Below, one piece after another: positions 1 through 11,882 of a stretch of 64,000 bases of DNA. Positions within the stretch are counted from its first letter, which is position 1. The number at the start of each line of letters is the position of its first letter. Made by a program: the position numbers and the translations under genes. The stretch is taken from the NCBI GenBank assembly GCA_037074615.1, contig CM073545.1, positions 17,316,001-17,380,000 of the forward strand. Reading direction: 5' to 3'. The notes beneath the pieces are model-generated. The model ran no database searches, was not told the DNA's origin, and saw only the letters and a list, made by a program, of their open reading frames with translations. The stretch comes from Leucaena leucocephala. Lineage: Eukaryota > Streptophyta > Magnoliopsida > Fabales > Fabaceae.

Positions 1-1
1 T

Positions 2-591
2 TTTAACGTCACCGGAGCCCACAACGGCAGCTCCTCCGGGAACCACATGGCGACCCCAACTGCCGCCGTGAAGAATTTGGAGAAGAATTGTCGCAACTCT
101 TCCTACGTCGGTTGCACCAGATGCCTCAATGCCCTTCAAAAGGTACCCTTTTTCCCTCGTCATAAATTATATATCAACACCAATACTTTCTTGATATCTT
201 CAAATGAAACTGTAACTTGTTAGACAACTTTTTACGTGTTAAAGTTGGTAAATTTATGCTGTTTACGTGACAGCTGAAAGGGAACAAGACGAGGAACGGA
301 GGGGGAGACCGAGCGAGCAAGATGTTCAACCGGGACTGTCAGCTGATGGGGCTGACGTGGCTGCTGGCGAGGAACAAGACAGCGTACATACCGACGGTAT
401 CGGCGGTGTTGAGGGCAATCATGTACAGCGCACACCCACACGAATCCAAGTGTAGTCCGGACCAGGAGAACATGCCGTTGGCCGTCGATTCGCTGCAGTT
501 CGAGAAGGGCGAGGCGGCATCACCACCACCGTCGAATCCGAGGGTCACGCTTCTTCTGATGTTGGTCATTCTCGTGTCTCATTTGGTTTAG
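2..591 (+). CDS. GPI-anchored protein, At4g28100-like (3' part)
   Basis: This is the 3' end of a plant gene that enters from the left edge. The first visible exon (2-142) reads in frame and ends at a GT donor. The intron runs 143-273. The last exon (274-591) keeps phase and ends at TAG. About 152 residues are visible. They carry the cysteine pairs of the plant family of unknown function typified by Arabidopsis At4g28100 (for example GCTRC in exon 1, then NRDCQLMGLTWLLA). The C-terminus is a hydrophobic run (VTLLLMLVILVSHLV) with no basic tail, which is a typical GPI-attachment signal, so the protein should be secreted and tethered to the outer face of the plasma membrane. The molecular role of the family is not known to me. 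The N-terminus and signal peptide lie outside the window. Confidence 0.9.
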
Positions 592-2087
592 GGGTACAGT
601 TGGTGGGATGCTGCGTGCAGCGTCGCGCACTGTTTCTTGGTGGGATCTGTCGGGGTCACGTGAAGGTACGACAGGCACCGTTCTAGATGGAGTTCTTGTC
701 GTTTTGTTCTCCTGTACATGTCTCTTCCCTCTTTTCCAGGTAGATAGTCAGATACATGTGTCTGTATATGGCGCGAGCATTTCTTAGCTGCCTGCTCCGT
801 CCCATTTTGCCAAGCCTTTTACCCCACTTCAATATATAAAATCATTATTCCTACCTATTGCCTCTTTCTATATTATATTCCTGATTTGATTAGCTTGATA
901 GTGATCTGTGATCGTGCTTCATAATTGTCAAGATCCCTGCATGTTAATGGATAAAAATTGAATATGAGGGATTGGTTTCAACAGAATAAAACAAGTTGTT
1001 TATAGATTAGCGATAAGCAATTTAAATTAATTTATATTTTGAATTTAAATGGTGGCTGTGATTTGTGGAACAACTTCCCAGAATTGAGTATATTGGTCGA
1101 GTTACTACAAAAAATGTGTGAACCAAAGGATTCAAGTATAAAAATTTACTCGATATCATGGGGGAGATAAAAAGTCAAATGAGAGTGATATGGAGTATGA
1201 ACAGAGTTGAAGTTACGAATAAGAAAACGGCGGTGGCTGAAAGTTTTGAGGAGACAATTGCGGATGAATGTCTGTCGTTTAATTGGGGCTAAACCTAGGC
1301 ACATGTGACGTGTGCTTTTATTAATCACTTATTTTTGGAGTCATTTAATTTGTATTTTATTCTTAGTCGTCTTCGCTTTCTTCATGACTCACTATGATAA
1401 TTAACAAGAACCATCCTTTGAACACAATATTTCATTATTTCTTGATTTTTCAGCTTCATCACCATCCTAATGGCCTCTTTGCCAGGACTAAATAAAGTCT
1501 TCTTAATAATCTGCAGTGCTTTGTGTGAAAATATTTGAAATCCCAAGCATGAAACGTTCAAGATGGGCAAATGGCATCCAGAGACCATTTCATGAAATTA
1601 ATTAGATTTAGAAACCACTAATTTATGAAATTACAGAGAAGGACTACGTAACGTTGTTGAGCGAATCAAGACGGCTAAATTGAGAAAAAGAAATGAACAT
1701 ATGAGCATCACAATTGGTGGCTTTGCAGCAGGTACGAATGATCCTTGTAGCTTTCATGATATGTTGTTAAGAAAAGTCAACTGTTTTTGGGGGAGGGAAG
1801 CCCTTCCAGCCCCAATTAATGGGGTAGGCTCCACAGCACAGGACCACGTCTACCTCATGCCAAAATGTGGGCTTCACATTCCTGTCTGAAGATTACGACT
1901 TCTATATTTCTGTTTGGCTGTTGCCAATGATTCTTGTTTTTAAATAGCTGAACCATCATATATTCACAACAACGTCATGGTATAACATTGCTGCTAAGTT
2001 GTGGTTGCTGTTTGTTGTTACAGTAACACGCTTGTTCATTCATGTATCAGGCAACAAATGAAATCAAACTACAGTGGTTGGCTTAAC
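592..2087. other. Intergenic, no gene seen
   Basis: This stretch lies between two convergent genes. The first 250 bases are probably the 3' UTR of the GPI-protein gene; AATATATAAAA-type signals sit near 831-842. The remaining open frames are short, have no recognisable domains and lack sensible splice partners. I see nothing else here. Confidence 0.6.
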
Positions 2088-4086
2088 TCACCAGCCTTTA
2101 CCTATTAACCACAACCAGTCAAGTACAACCCCTGCAAATATACCTCCTATCAGACACAATACCAACAAGTTCCCTAACGCATTTTGTTCTGGCCCCTACA
2201 AGTAAAAAAATGTCACAACATCAATTATTGATAATAACCCTCAAGTAACACTTCAATTTGATAATAATGCCTCACTAATAGCTGACTAACCTTGTAACCT
2301 CTTGGGGCCGAAGTCATGATACACACAGTGAGATAACCATTGGATAGCCCCAACACAGATGTCAGCATTATCATCCATCCCTGATCCCCATATTTTGCTG
2401 TAAAATAAAATGCTGGCACCATTAAGAAACGACCTACGCTTGCCATCATCAGCTTCTTCCTTGACTCCAACTTCAGCACTTTTACCAGTGGCACGTATCT
2501 TCCTATCAGGTCCCACACATTATACATTGCTATCAGAACTAGGGCATACCTGCAACAATGGCACATAGCGTCACTATTTATTTATATCAGGCAAGACTAG
2601 GAACAGCTCAGCTCTTCTTGTGAATTATGCCGAACATATGTACCAGGTTCCCAGACCATGCCATCCGGTGTCTTCTGACAAGAATCCAGGAAATATAGAG
2701 AGTGTTAACAGATATATGAGGAATATATCAACCGCATAATCGATGTTTTCCATCAGTAGTTGTTTGTTTCCTTTCCTCTCCGTAAGGTTTCCAAATTCGT
2801 CCACCTACAGAAACCTCCCTTTTCCGGAGATCAGTGAACCATTACTTGAATTGGTTCAAAGATGAGAAAGAGACTAATTAAGAAGCACACTGACTTGTTT
2901 TTGAGGTAATGCCTGGATGCCTCCGGCTGCAAGATCAGCTGAAACAGTTTTGGAACCTTCTGATACTGCTCTTGAGCGGTAGTACTTCACAATTGGTAGC
3001 TTCGGAAACGCAAACGCATAGAGAACAACACAAACGAACTCGAACAATGCTGATATTGCGAAGAATAAAACTGCAGCAACATAACATTTCCAGTTAATAA
3101 TGTAACTACTCAATATGATCGATTAAAAAAGCCTTTGTGGCTTCTGAGAGATATTAATTGAAGGGCTGAACGCACTGGCTCCTTTCCTGAGACCATCTTT
3201 CGAATTCTCAAAAGCTGCCTTAGTAATCAGCCTCAATGCAGATGTTAGAAAACCTGATGCTGCCAAACCGGCAAAGAAAGACTGCAACAAATATATAAGA
3301 GAAACAACGAATCATAAAACAAATTGCAAATGATGAAATGAACACAAACACACACACACTCATAGAATCATGTCAGAGTGATCTTTTGACATGTTTTTAT
3401 ATGACGAACTGATGCTGACCTGCAAGAAGGTGGGATGCATGTAAGAAAGGTCTCCGACCATTCCACCTTGTACATGGGCATCTGCAACTCCAAATGCTCC
3501 ACTAATTACGCAAACGCCAATGAAAGTTCCGAGGCCTCCTTTACCAGACGTTGCTAAATCCAACTATGTCAAATTAACAAGGAAAGCAAAAGTTAAAACC
3601 ATCCCAGAGGAATCAGACATTGCAAACAAAAATGAAGACAACTCACGATTAACACCGCCAGGCAGCTTATGAAAAATAGAGTGTATCCGAATAGGTTCCG
3701 TTTTCTAGTATTTATTGTTGCCTCGTAATATGTCAGTATTGCGAGTGTTGTAATTGCAAATGGTTGATATACAAGTGTAAGCACCCGAGAGGAGTGGTAG
3801 TTCTGCACAAGAAAAAGATATGAAAGCTATTTGACAGCATGCAAAATGCAGTTCGTTCAAAGAATGATAACATCTGCATCATCCCTATAACAGAAAAGAG
3901 GATAGAGTAATTGAATTATACACTTCAGAGAGCTTAGTTGAAAGTAATTACCGGAAACAGGTAGACATAATAATCTTCTATGGTTAGCATACTGTTCCAT
4001 GAGAAAAGACACCCATTGCCAAGAAGCCAGCAAAACAAGATTGCAGTATTTTTCCCCTGAAAATGTTATTCATCGTGTGTTAAAAA

Positions 4087-4125
<39 letters not shown>

Positions 4126-4203
4126 TTCTGCAGCAGTAATTAATCGTATATCTGAATTCTGATATAAGACCTCAAGACGCGTTGGTGTTATATCGTTGAC
4201 CAT
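2088..4203 (-). CDS. Equilibrative nucleoside transporter (ENT family)
   Basis: This complete gene encodes a polytopic membrane protein that moves nucleosides across membranes. Nine exons join in phase to 415 residues, the usual plant ENT length: 4171-4203, 3952-4056, 3647-3802, 3420-3563, 3176-3281, 2895-3070, 2644-2804, 2291-2549 and 2088-2195. All introns are GT-AG. Family landmarks are SWNSMLTI near residues 30-37, the YHPSRVLTLVYQPF-type segment (here YHSSRVLTLVYQPF), KYYR before the central loop, YNVWDLIGRY at 303-312 (TM8 signature) and a hydrophobic C-terminus ending in GKGW. The tiny first exon (11 residues, ending TRLE) is chosen because it joins to GK exactly as in family members, and an in-frame TGA lies just upstream. 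It resembles Arabidopsis ENT3/4/6/7 more than ENT1 or ENT8; I cannot assign the orthologue. Confidence 0.95.
4089..4122. repeat. (AT)17 microsatellite in ENT intron 1
   Basis: This perfect AT dinucleotide run lies in the first intron of the ENT gene, about 30 bases upstream of the exon 2 acceptor in transcript orientation. Confidence 0.95.
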
Positions 4204-6395
4204 GACTACCCTGGATGCTTGTCTTCAATCTAGGCCCACAAGAATCTAGCAGAACCTCAGTGCATTGAAACCTCGGTAAGAAAAAATTGAGGAACTTTCA
4301 GAACTTATCAAAATTCAAGGTCTAAAGGTTCTGTTTGAATCCAAATTCAAGACAGAGCCAATTTTAACAAACGAAGGAAAAAAGAAACCTTGCAGATGTT
4401 GCAGGAGGATCAGAATTTCTGTGTCCCTACGTACGATGAATCTGTAATCAGATCTATGTTTTAAGACTCCTCGGTCATTCGAACTCGATTGTCCTTCTGT
4501 GTGAGAGAGTGCCAAGAGTGCTTTTCATATTTGACGGAATGAGTGCTAAGACTAGTGTTTGTCACATAGTTTACTTCATGTTTTTTAGGTGTTATTACAT
4601 CGTTGCCTCAATTTGACCCTTGGAATTTGTGGATAGGGAAGGAGTAAATGCCCGATCTATTTGTTTTTTAAGACTCGTTTTGCGGTACGGATGGACGTCT
4701 GGCGAATATATTGTTTAGTTAAATATATACAAAACTAGCATGGTTTCTATTTTTAGTCCAATTCATTTGTTTTTTGAGTATCATTTCTATTTTCGTTATG
4801 GCGAGAGTTGAATATCTGCAGACTACTCTGCGAAAAAATGTGGATTAATTAATTAACATGAAGGAGTTCAGTGATGACAGACAGAGAAGACCATTGTTGA
4901 TATATTTTGATTGAATTCGTAAAGAAAGAATAGAAAAATTCATGATGATAGAACAAGTGTAACAATATAAGGAAAGAAGAGATAGAAAAATTCATGAATC
5001 AGAGAAGTGGAGATTTTTGTTGGGAATGATGGAGCAGAGAACAGGGTTATATTCTTTACATAATTACATTGTAGAGTAATCTTTTGTGCCTTTGTTATTT
5101 CCTTTCATTAAGGCTAATGCTGACCCATTTTAGAACAAAGCATACGGGCCTTGGAACAGATCACTTTACTTCTGTTCTTAAACTAAGAAAAAAAAATTTA
5201 CAAGGTTTGTTATATAGTTATGAATATTATTCAATAACTTTTAAATCATTTTAATACTTCTTACACTTAAGAAGACAGTGATTTTTTTCATCCCTATTTG
5301 ATTTTGTTTTCATTCTATAAATAATAAAAGAAAGAATCCTAAGAAATATGGGAAGGAATCTTTTAAATTGTAGGGTATGGCATTAAGATTGGAGGTATGA
5401 AGTTCTAAATGAAAGGATGAAACCCTGTGTGTTGTAAGAATCGAAGTCCTTACAAATTGCTGCGTCCCATGGCAGAATGGAAGCATATAATGATGTTTTC
5501 TGCATTGGCGTGCCCCATTCACTCTTCGATCTCTTCATCTCAATCTCATCATGCTCTCTCTCTCTGTATCTTTACTAATCATTTTCATTCATTCTGAGGT
5601 TTGGTTCATAGAGTATACTAAATTAATAATTCCAAGCGTGCGCTGCTCTCTTCCTCGTGTTCGAATCCTATCTACACTTCTCCAACACTCATCTGTGTGT
5701 CTTCATGTGTGCGGCATTTTTCCGGAGATGAAGAGAGGGGACCACTCAACGCACTGTTTAAGCAAAGGAAGACAGCATCTCACTGGTTCTGATCTTAGTT
5801 CCTGTATTAGCCTCAGTATTGATGTCACCTTTGGGCCTTTTCACTTTGGATCACTTATTGGTTTTTTATAATTATAATTCTTCATTATTTCTACCCGATG
5901 AATGGTCAGATATCGAGCTACGGTTGATCAATGAAAAACATTCTAACCCAATTCATCTGAAGGGGTTTCAGACGATAAGAGATGGGATTAGATTAATCAA
6001 AATAGGACTAATCCATGAAAATTGCCTTATAGTCGTCTCGCCTTGCTCCATCGTGGACATTGCCACCATCCATCGCTTGCCGTTTCGCAGCTATCCCTCC
6101 CCGGTCACCATCGCCGTCTCCGCCAAACGGAGGATGAAAGCCAAAAAGCCAAAGCCCCTTATTGGAAAGAACGACAAGGATTTTTTCTCACTCAACGACT
6201 CAGATCTCTCAACAATAATTATACGGTGCGTTTAGGTGCTCTGAGACTGAAGCAAGTCAAATTGTAAGCCAATGAGCCTGTGCTGAGACATGCTCCTATA
6301 AACAAATTCTAGTTGCCTTTCTCTTGCTCCAAGGAGAGCCATGTAAAGAGAGCTAAGGGAGCTACTCAACTACCATATTCTTCCCGTAATTAGGG

Positions 6396-6436
<41 letters not shown>

Positions 6437-6887
6437 GTGCCAGAGAGATCAAGCAAGCTTTATTTATGATTCTGAACAGCGACGATGCGTTTTTATTTAT
6501 GGTATGTAAACCAGGCATTATTTTCCCCCTAAACTGCAGGGCCAAAAATGGCCGAGAGCTCACATTCTCAAGTCCCTAATTATGAATTTAAGTCCCTTTC
6601 TTCATGATGGAGCGCGCATTCACCCGTACATATTTCAATACAGGTTCATTTGTTGTTATGCTAAAAATCTAGTAATAAGGTTTGGTCATTTTGATCTTGC
6701 ATCATTACTGTCCCCCTTTAAATAAAAGAACATGCCTCCATATGCACGTGGGTTCCCGGCTTCCGTCCCCGGCCTAAAGTAACATATAGGCCACAGTAAT
6801 AAATAAATGGCCGAACGGGTTTCAAAGGTCGGAGCGTTCCATTTATTTAAATTTTTGGGTTTCACAGCATCTTGACATACCATAGGC
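4204..6887. other. Intergenic AT-rich DNA, no gene seen
   Basis: This is upstream of the ENT gene. Open frames at 5551-6235 show no domain that I recognise and no convincing splice structure. The slightly GC-richer patch at 6040-6180 could be an old gene or element scrap. A perfect TA run lies at about 6399-6432. Confidence 0.5.
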
Positions 6888-7420
6888 TAGATAAAATTTT
6901 AAAAAATAACTTATAAAAAAAAAATTTATAGACAGTTATTTTAGAAAAAAATTTATAAAAAAAAATGATTTTAAATAAATAAGTGTTTGAATAGTTATTT
7001 TTAAAATGACTTTTTATATTGGTAAATTATAAAAAATGGTATAATTTGGTTAAAAATAAGAGAGAGAAGAGAGGTAGAGAAAAGATAAGAGAGAGGAGAG
7101 AGGGTAGATGAGAGAAGAGAGATGGTAGAAAATAGAGAAAAAAGAAGAAAGATGAGAGAGGAAAGAGGAGAGGGGCAGAGATGAGAGAGAAAAGAGGGTA
7201 TAAGAAAAAATAAGGGTAAAATAGTAATTGGTTAGTCTATAAACTCTTTTACTGTTAAAAAAACTAGTTTAAGCTTATTCAAAACCATGGTTTTAAACCA
7301 TGATTTTACCCAAAAATACTTATGGACAAATATAGCTGTTTGTTTTAAAAAAAATTTAAATTAAAATTTTGCCCAAAAGAATTTTTAAAATTATAGTTTG
7401 GGGTAAATCCAAACAGGCCC
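6888..7420 (-). repeat. Non-autonomous repeat, copy 1
   Basis: This roughly 530-bp segment is AT-rich at both ends with a purine-rich (GAGA) core and ends in CCAAACAGGCC. A second copy lies in inverted orientation at 49136-49693 and matches along its whole length, including the core. The ends carry short inverted motifs of the TGTTTGG type. It could be a hAT-like MITE. I cannot define a target-site duplication for either copy. Confidence 0.6.
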
Positions 7421-8819
7421 TATATATATGTATGTACGTATGTATGCGCTTTATTTGTTTGGCCTTGTCAGAGGTGATGCATTGTATATATATGACTCTT
7501 CTCCCAACAGACAGCTATTATTATTTTGATAATATCGCAGTTATGGATGTTATGTATATCGTGCAGGAGCTGATAAACATCATAGAAGACAAGAATATGG
7601 TTAAGTGCATCCTGACCAGCAGGGATTCATAGAAATGGTGAACTTGAAGGTATCCATGCAAAAAATATGTGTGCGTGATGCTTAATTGGAATTAACATAA
7701 AGGGACATTATGTACGACGTTAAAGAGTGTAGCAAGACGGCCCCATGTACTTGGTTCAAATTAAATGCACACACATTACATGGGCTAGCTCTTTCTTTTA
7801 ATGCTTTCCCAAGGAAGAAGGAAAAAAAAGGCTGCTTGGAGGCATTTAATTGAGCAGCGAAGAGGGTCTCCTTTTCACAGAGTAGTTACATTGTTTGGTG
7901 ACACAAGCTGCATTTCAAACTGTTCACTTTCCCTTTTTCTTTGCCAATTTATGTTCGTAGCCCCCGCTTGCTCTCTTATTTTCCATTAAATTTTATTTCA
8001 CTATATATGGCTCATTGCCCAGTCACTATTTGTATGCACTTTTTATATATATATATATATATATATAAATATAAAACACACACATGCACCCACGCGAAAG
8101 TTTCTTAATTCATTAGTCTTTTTCCCTGGACAGATAGATCTCGGTGGTCACTGGTCATCATTTAATTACCTAGCTACAAGATAATTAACAATATAACGTC
8201 ATCGATGTATATATTTTAATTAAAAAATATATACTCTAAATAAAAAAAAAGCCTAATCTGCATAAATATCTATCTTTTCTTTCCTTTTGAAAAAAGAAAA
8301 GAAGGTGAAGAACTTCTATTCAACTTAAAAATGGAAGTTTAGAACAAAAGAAGGGACATAAGTAGGTGTAAATTAATTGGCAACAAGTCCTTCATTGAAA
8401 ATTAACATGAACCAAAGGTGTAATTGGGCTAAAGAGATTTTGTAAGAAGGAACAGATATGGAGTAGGAATAAAGAGGAGAAGAAATTGATCAAACTTTTG
8501 AAATCATTCGTCGGAAATGATTGAGAATGAGATGGAGTATAATGAAAAGAAAAGGAAAAGGGAATGAGAAACGCGACAGGTGAAAGAGGTATCCCACCAA
8601 TGCAGAGGTGCCATTTGCAGATCATCATCCTTCTCATGCCACGCCTCCATCTTCCCTATATTTCCCACTCACACTCTGCAACCCCTTCCCATCAATGCCC
8701 TCTCTCTACCTATCTATCTACCACTTAATTTCCAAATCCCCTTACCAATGTCCTCACGTCTTCCTCTTCATCCTCATCACCTCACCTCCTTCCACCATTA
8801 ATTTCCCTCTGCTTCCTCC
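7421..8819. other. Intergenic / CYCD6;1 upstream region
   Basis: No gene is seen. A TA run lies at about 8043-8067. The last 200 bases (8620-8819) are C/T-rich, as is common in plant 5' UTRs and promoters, and lead directly into the cyclin start codon. I see no clear TATA box close to the start. Confidence 0.5.
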
Positions 8820-10128
8820 ATGGAGTTTGACCTTGAAAACCCTTTGCAAAACTTTTGCGACCCTCCCTCTTCTATCTTTCTCATTGAATCTCATCCCATC
8901 CCATCCCAAACTTACTTCCACACTCTCAAGTCACGAGATCTCGACTTCACTGTTAGAAGAGAGCTAATTTCTTTAATCTCCCAGGTACAGAAAACAACAC
9001 TTTTCTTCTTTTTCTTCTACTTCATAATACATGTTCATGTCATCTCAACTAGGGCTATTTTCCCCACCTTCAGTTGTCCTGCACATTTGATCCGCTCTTG
9101 TCGTACCTGGCTGTTAACTATGCGGATCGCTTCCTTGCCAACCAAGGCATTTCGGTAAGGAAACCAATTTCATTATCACTTCCTTTAATGCTCTCCTCAT
9201 TCATGATACCAGAAGCTTCTTCCTCTGGATTTTGGATTTGAATCTCTCAAATTCTAACTCAAATTTAGTTTTTAACAGCAACCGAAGCCATGGATCCTCA
9301 GGCTCCTTGCAGTCTCTTGCCTGTCTCTAGCCGCCAAGATGATGGGAACAGAGTTTTCTGTCTCAGATATACAGGTGGAAACGTTTAGCCTGACACTGAT
9401 TAATATCCTTCGGGGCCAAATGAATCGTTATTCGTTAAAGGTGTTGTAACTAGGCCTTTATGAAACAGTGTGAGGGAGGTTTGATTTTTGAGATGCCAAC
9501 AGTGAGAAGAATGGAGTCACTTATCTTAGGAGCTCTACAATGGCGAATGCGTTCGATCACCCCTTTCTCTTTCATTCCCTTCTTCATTGCTTTGTTCAGA
9601 CTCAAAGACCCGTCACTGAGGCAGGTTCTGAAAGATCGAGCCACTGAAATTATAATCACGTCACAAAGAGGTATGAATCAAATCAATACTGGGATGATCC
9701 TCATCTGAACCAGAATGAGTTCTCATTTGGATTTTATTAGAATAATCTCATCTTCATCTGTTTCGCAGAGATAAGGCTCTTGGAATTTAAGCCTTCTGTA
9801 GTTGCTGCATCAGCCCTTCTCTCTGCGTCTCACCAATTGCCTTCCCAGTATCCCTGCTTCTTAAAAGCAATCTTCGACTGTGCATATGTAAATAAAGTAC
9901 CTATCTTGCCCCTCATTTGATTATCTTTTGTTTTCTTTTTTCTCTTTGTATAAGAACATAGAGTTAATAGTGGGTATTATGATTTTAATGCAGGAAAGTA
10001 TATTGAAGTGCAATAATGTGATACAAGACATTACAATGGAGGGGTATGAGCCTGCGTTCGATTTGGTTTCAAGTTCGGAGACACCTATTAATGTGTTAGA
10101 CCATCATTTTCTGAGCTCAGAAAGCTAA
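8820..10128 (+). CDS. CYCD6;1: D6-type cyclin
   Basis: This D-type cyclin partners with a cyclin-dependent kinase at G1/S. In Arabidopsis, CYCD6;1 drives the formative division of cortex/endodermis initials downstream of SHR and SCR. Six exons join in phase: 8820-8984, 9074-9154, 9279-9374, 9469-9670, 9769-9896 and 9994-10128, giving 268 residues. The start MEFDLENPL matches the family start. As in other D6 cyclins, the Rb-binding LxCxE motif is absent. The cyclin box begins around YLAVNYADRFL (66-76), followed by KPWILRLLAVSCLSLAAKM and GALQWRMRSITPFSF. The tail NVLDHHFLSSES ends at TAA (10126-10128), earlier than the roughly 300-residue relatives. The same frame then stays open for 39 codons and includes a basic KRRK block, so the stop looks like a truncating substitution. 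Confidence 0.94.
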
Positions 10129-11131
10129 AAAACCAGCTCAAACGCAATTGCCGCCTCTACTCTGGGACAAGAGAAGGACATCAAGAGAAGGAAAATAGCT
10201 GTTTACGGTAATAGCCACACTCTCCGGATTTCTCATATAGAACAATGATGATCTGAAACACAGGAATTTTGATCTTCATCTCTATCCATGGAGGACCACT
10301 TTCTTGATGCAGATAAGAAGAAAGAGTGATTAGAGTACACAAGATGAAACCTGATGGACCATATAACTTTGACACTGTCCCTGCTACGTCTTGATAAATC
10401 TGCAGGCTGGAAAAAGCAGACGAGGGAAGAGAAGAACGTAAATTGTTTTTGTAGAGGCCAAGCAAAAGACAAAACATAACTTTAAGTTCGAGAGTTGAGT
10501 TTTTTGTGTTTCTGTTTTGTAGTACTAAGTGTTGTTGTTTGTATTGTGTCTTTTAGCTTTCTGGCAGAGGAATAATAATAACAGCAATAGCGTTCGCCCA
10601 AAGGAAAAATTAACAGTAATAGCAAAGGAACAATTTTCTCGGGGAAGAAAATAAACCACCAATTTTGTTGTTATTATTACCATCACATAAGTATTATTTA
10701 CAATAATGACCAGGGTGTCTGTAGATCAGAGATTCGCGATAAACATGTGAAGGCAAAAGCGGTTATCAATTAATTGAGACAGCTAAGAAGAGTGTCTCTA
10801 ATCTCTCTGTCTCTGTCTCTGTCTCTGTCCTTGCTCTCTTTTCCTTGGCAGTTCTAAATGGTATTAGTTTAAGCTTTTGAGATGTTAGTTAATAAAATAT
10901 TCTTGAGCTTTTTATTAACGAGAAGGGATATCTCTAATCCATGGATGGTCCCCACGTGGTCGTACGGTTTTTTGAGATCTCTGGTTTGAGTAGCTGAAAG
11001 ACGATTGCAACTTCACCAAGGCAATGGTGACCACCAAACAAGATTATGATTTTTGAATAGGGAATAATATCAGAATAGACATAGGCGTAGGCGTAGGGGA
11101 CACGGGATCTTGGGAGTTACATAGATGAAGG
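10129..11131 (+). other. CYCD6;1 3' region
   Basis: The first 117 bases (10129-10245) continue the cyclin frame after its stop and encode a plausible former C-terminal tail ending at TGA (10246-10248). The rest is 3' UTR and intergenic DNA with a CTCTGT microsatellite near 10800-10828. No other gene is seen. Confidence 0.6.
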
Positions 11132-11609
11132 TGTTAGAAAATAAACATCTCAAATGCATAATAATCAATCCAGATTATCATATACACAAATACAAGATGC
11201 AGCGGAAACATTAAATTACCTCTTGCCATTGCTTTGTTGATCTAACCTCTGAGAAGATCTGGAATGAATCAGGGATACCTGTGAATTAGAGAACACTGTC
11301 AGATGAACAACAGGTTCTTCCAGCTGGTGATTGGGCACAGTGATGGCAACTGTGGAAACTGCCGTCACCAGTGGGGAACCTTCGAGAGGGAGCAGAGAAG
11401 TAGGTCTCGCTCTGGACTCAGAGAAAGCAGTACTGAATCAATTGTTTTGTGTTGTTATGTTTCCACCATCAGGAAAACAACCTTAAATAAACTGAGTCCC
11501 TAACCCACCTTGGACCGGGCCTAATGACTACGGGCCACACTCAGAAATATTTATTAATTATCCTAATTAATATCTAAATAGATTATATAATTATAATAAA
11601 TATCTTACA
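11132..11609 (-). repeat. 3' LTR of Copia 1
   Basis: This 478-bp LTR is nearly identical to 18006-18483. The two visible differences are one A/G in a GTTGTT(A/G)TG context and one A/G in AAATAG(A/G)TTAT near the end. Confidence 0.96.
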
Positions 11610-11621
11610 TTCTCCCACTTG
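11610..11621 (-). other. Polypurine tract of Copia 1
   Basis: Read on the minus strand, the bases directly before the 3' LTR are CAAGTGGGAGAA. This purine-rich block is in the position expected for plus-strand priming. Confidence 0.8.
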
Positions 11622-11882
11622 GCCCGTATACTCAATGCCATTGCCCTGTCTAGGTACACTGATGTCATGCTACAAGAATCATGGCGATAAGTCCCCTATG
11701 ATCGAGTATTACCTTCCATGTATTACAGGTAGCACCATCACTTAATGGGTATCACAATATACATGAACTCAATGTTCATTCGGTTCCTATCTCAATGTTC
11801 ATCAATTTCAATAGCACAAATGTATACAATCACAATTTGAAATGATAAACCACAAAATGTAATTTCATTGCTCATACCTCCA

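Noticed and set aside
4315..4515. Minus-strand frame upstream of ENT as an N-terminal extension
   Set aside because: It does not join in phase to the ENT exons, and an in-frame stop lies between it and the ATG at 4203.
5551..6235. Overlapping open frames of up to 138 codons upstream of the ENT gene
   Set aside because: No domain, no codon pattern or splice signals that make sense, and the frames overlap each other; treated as chance.
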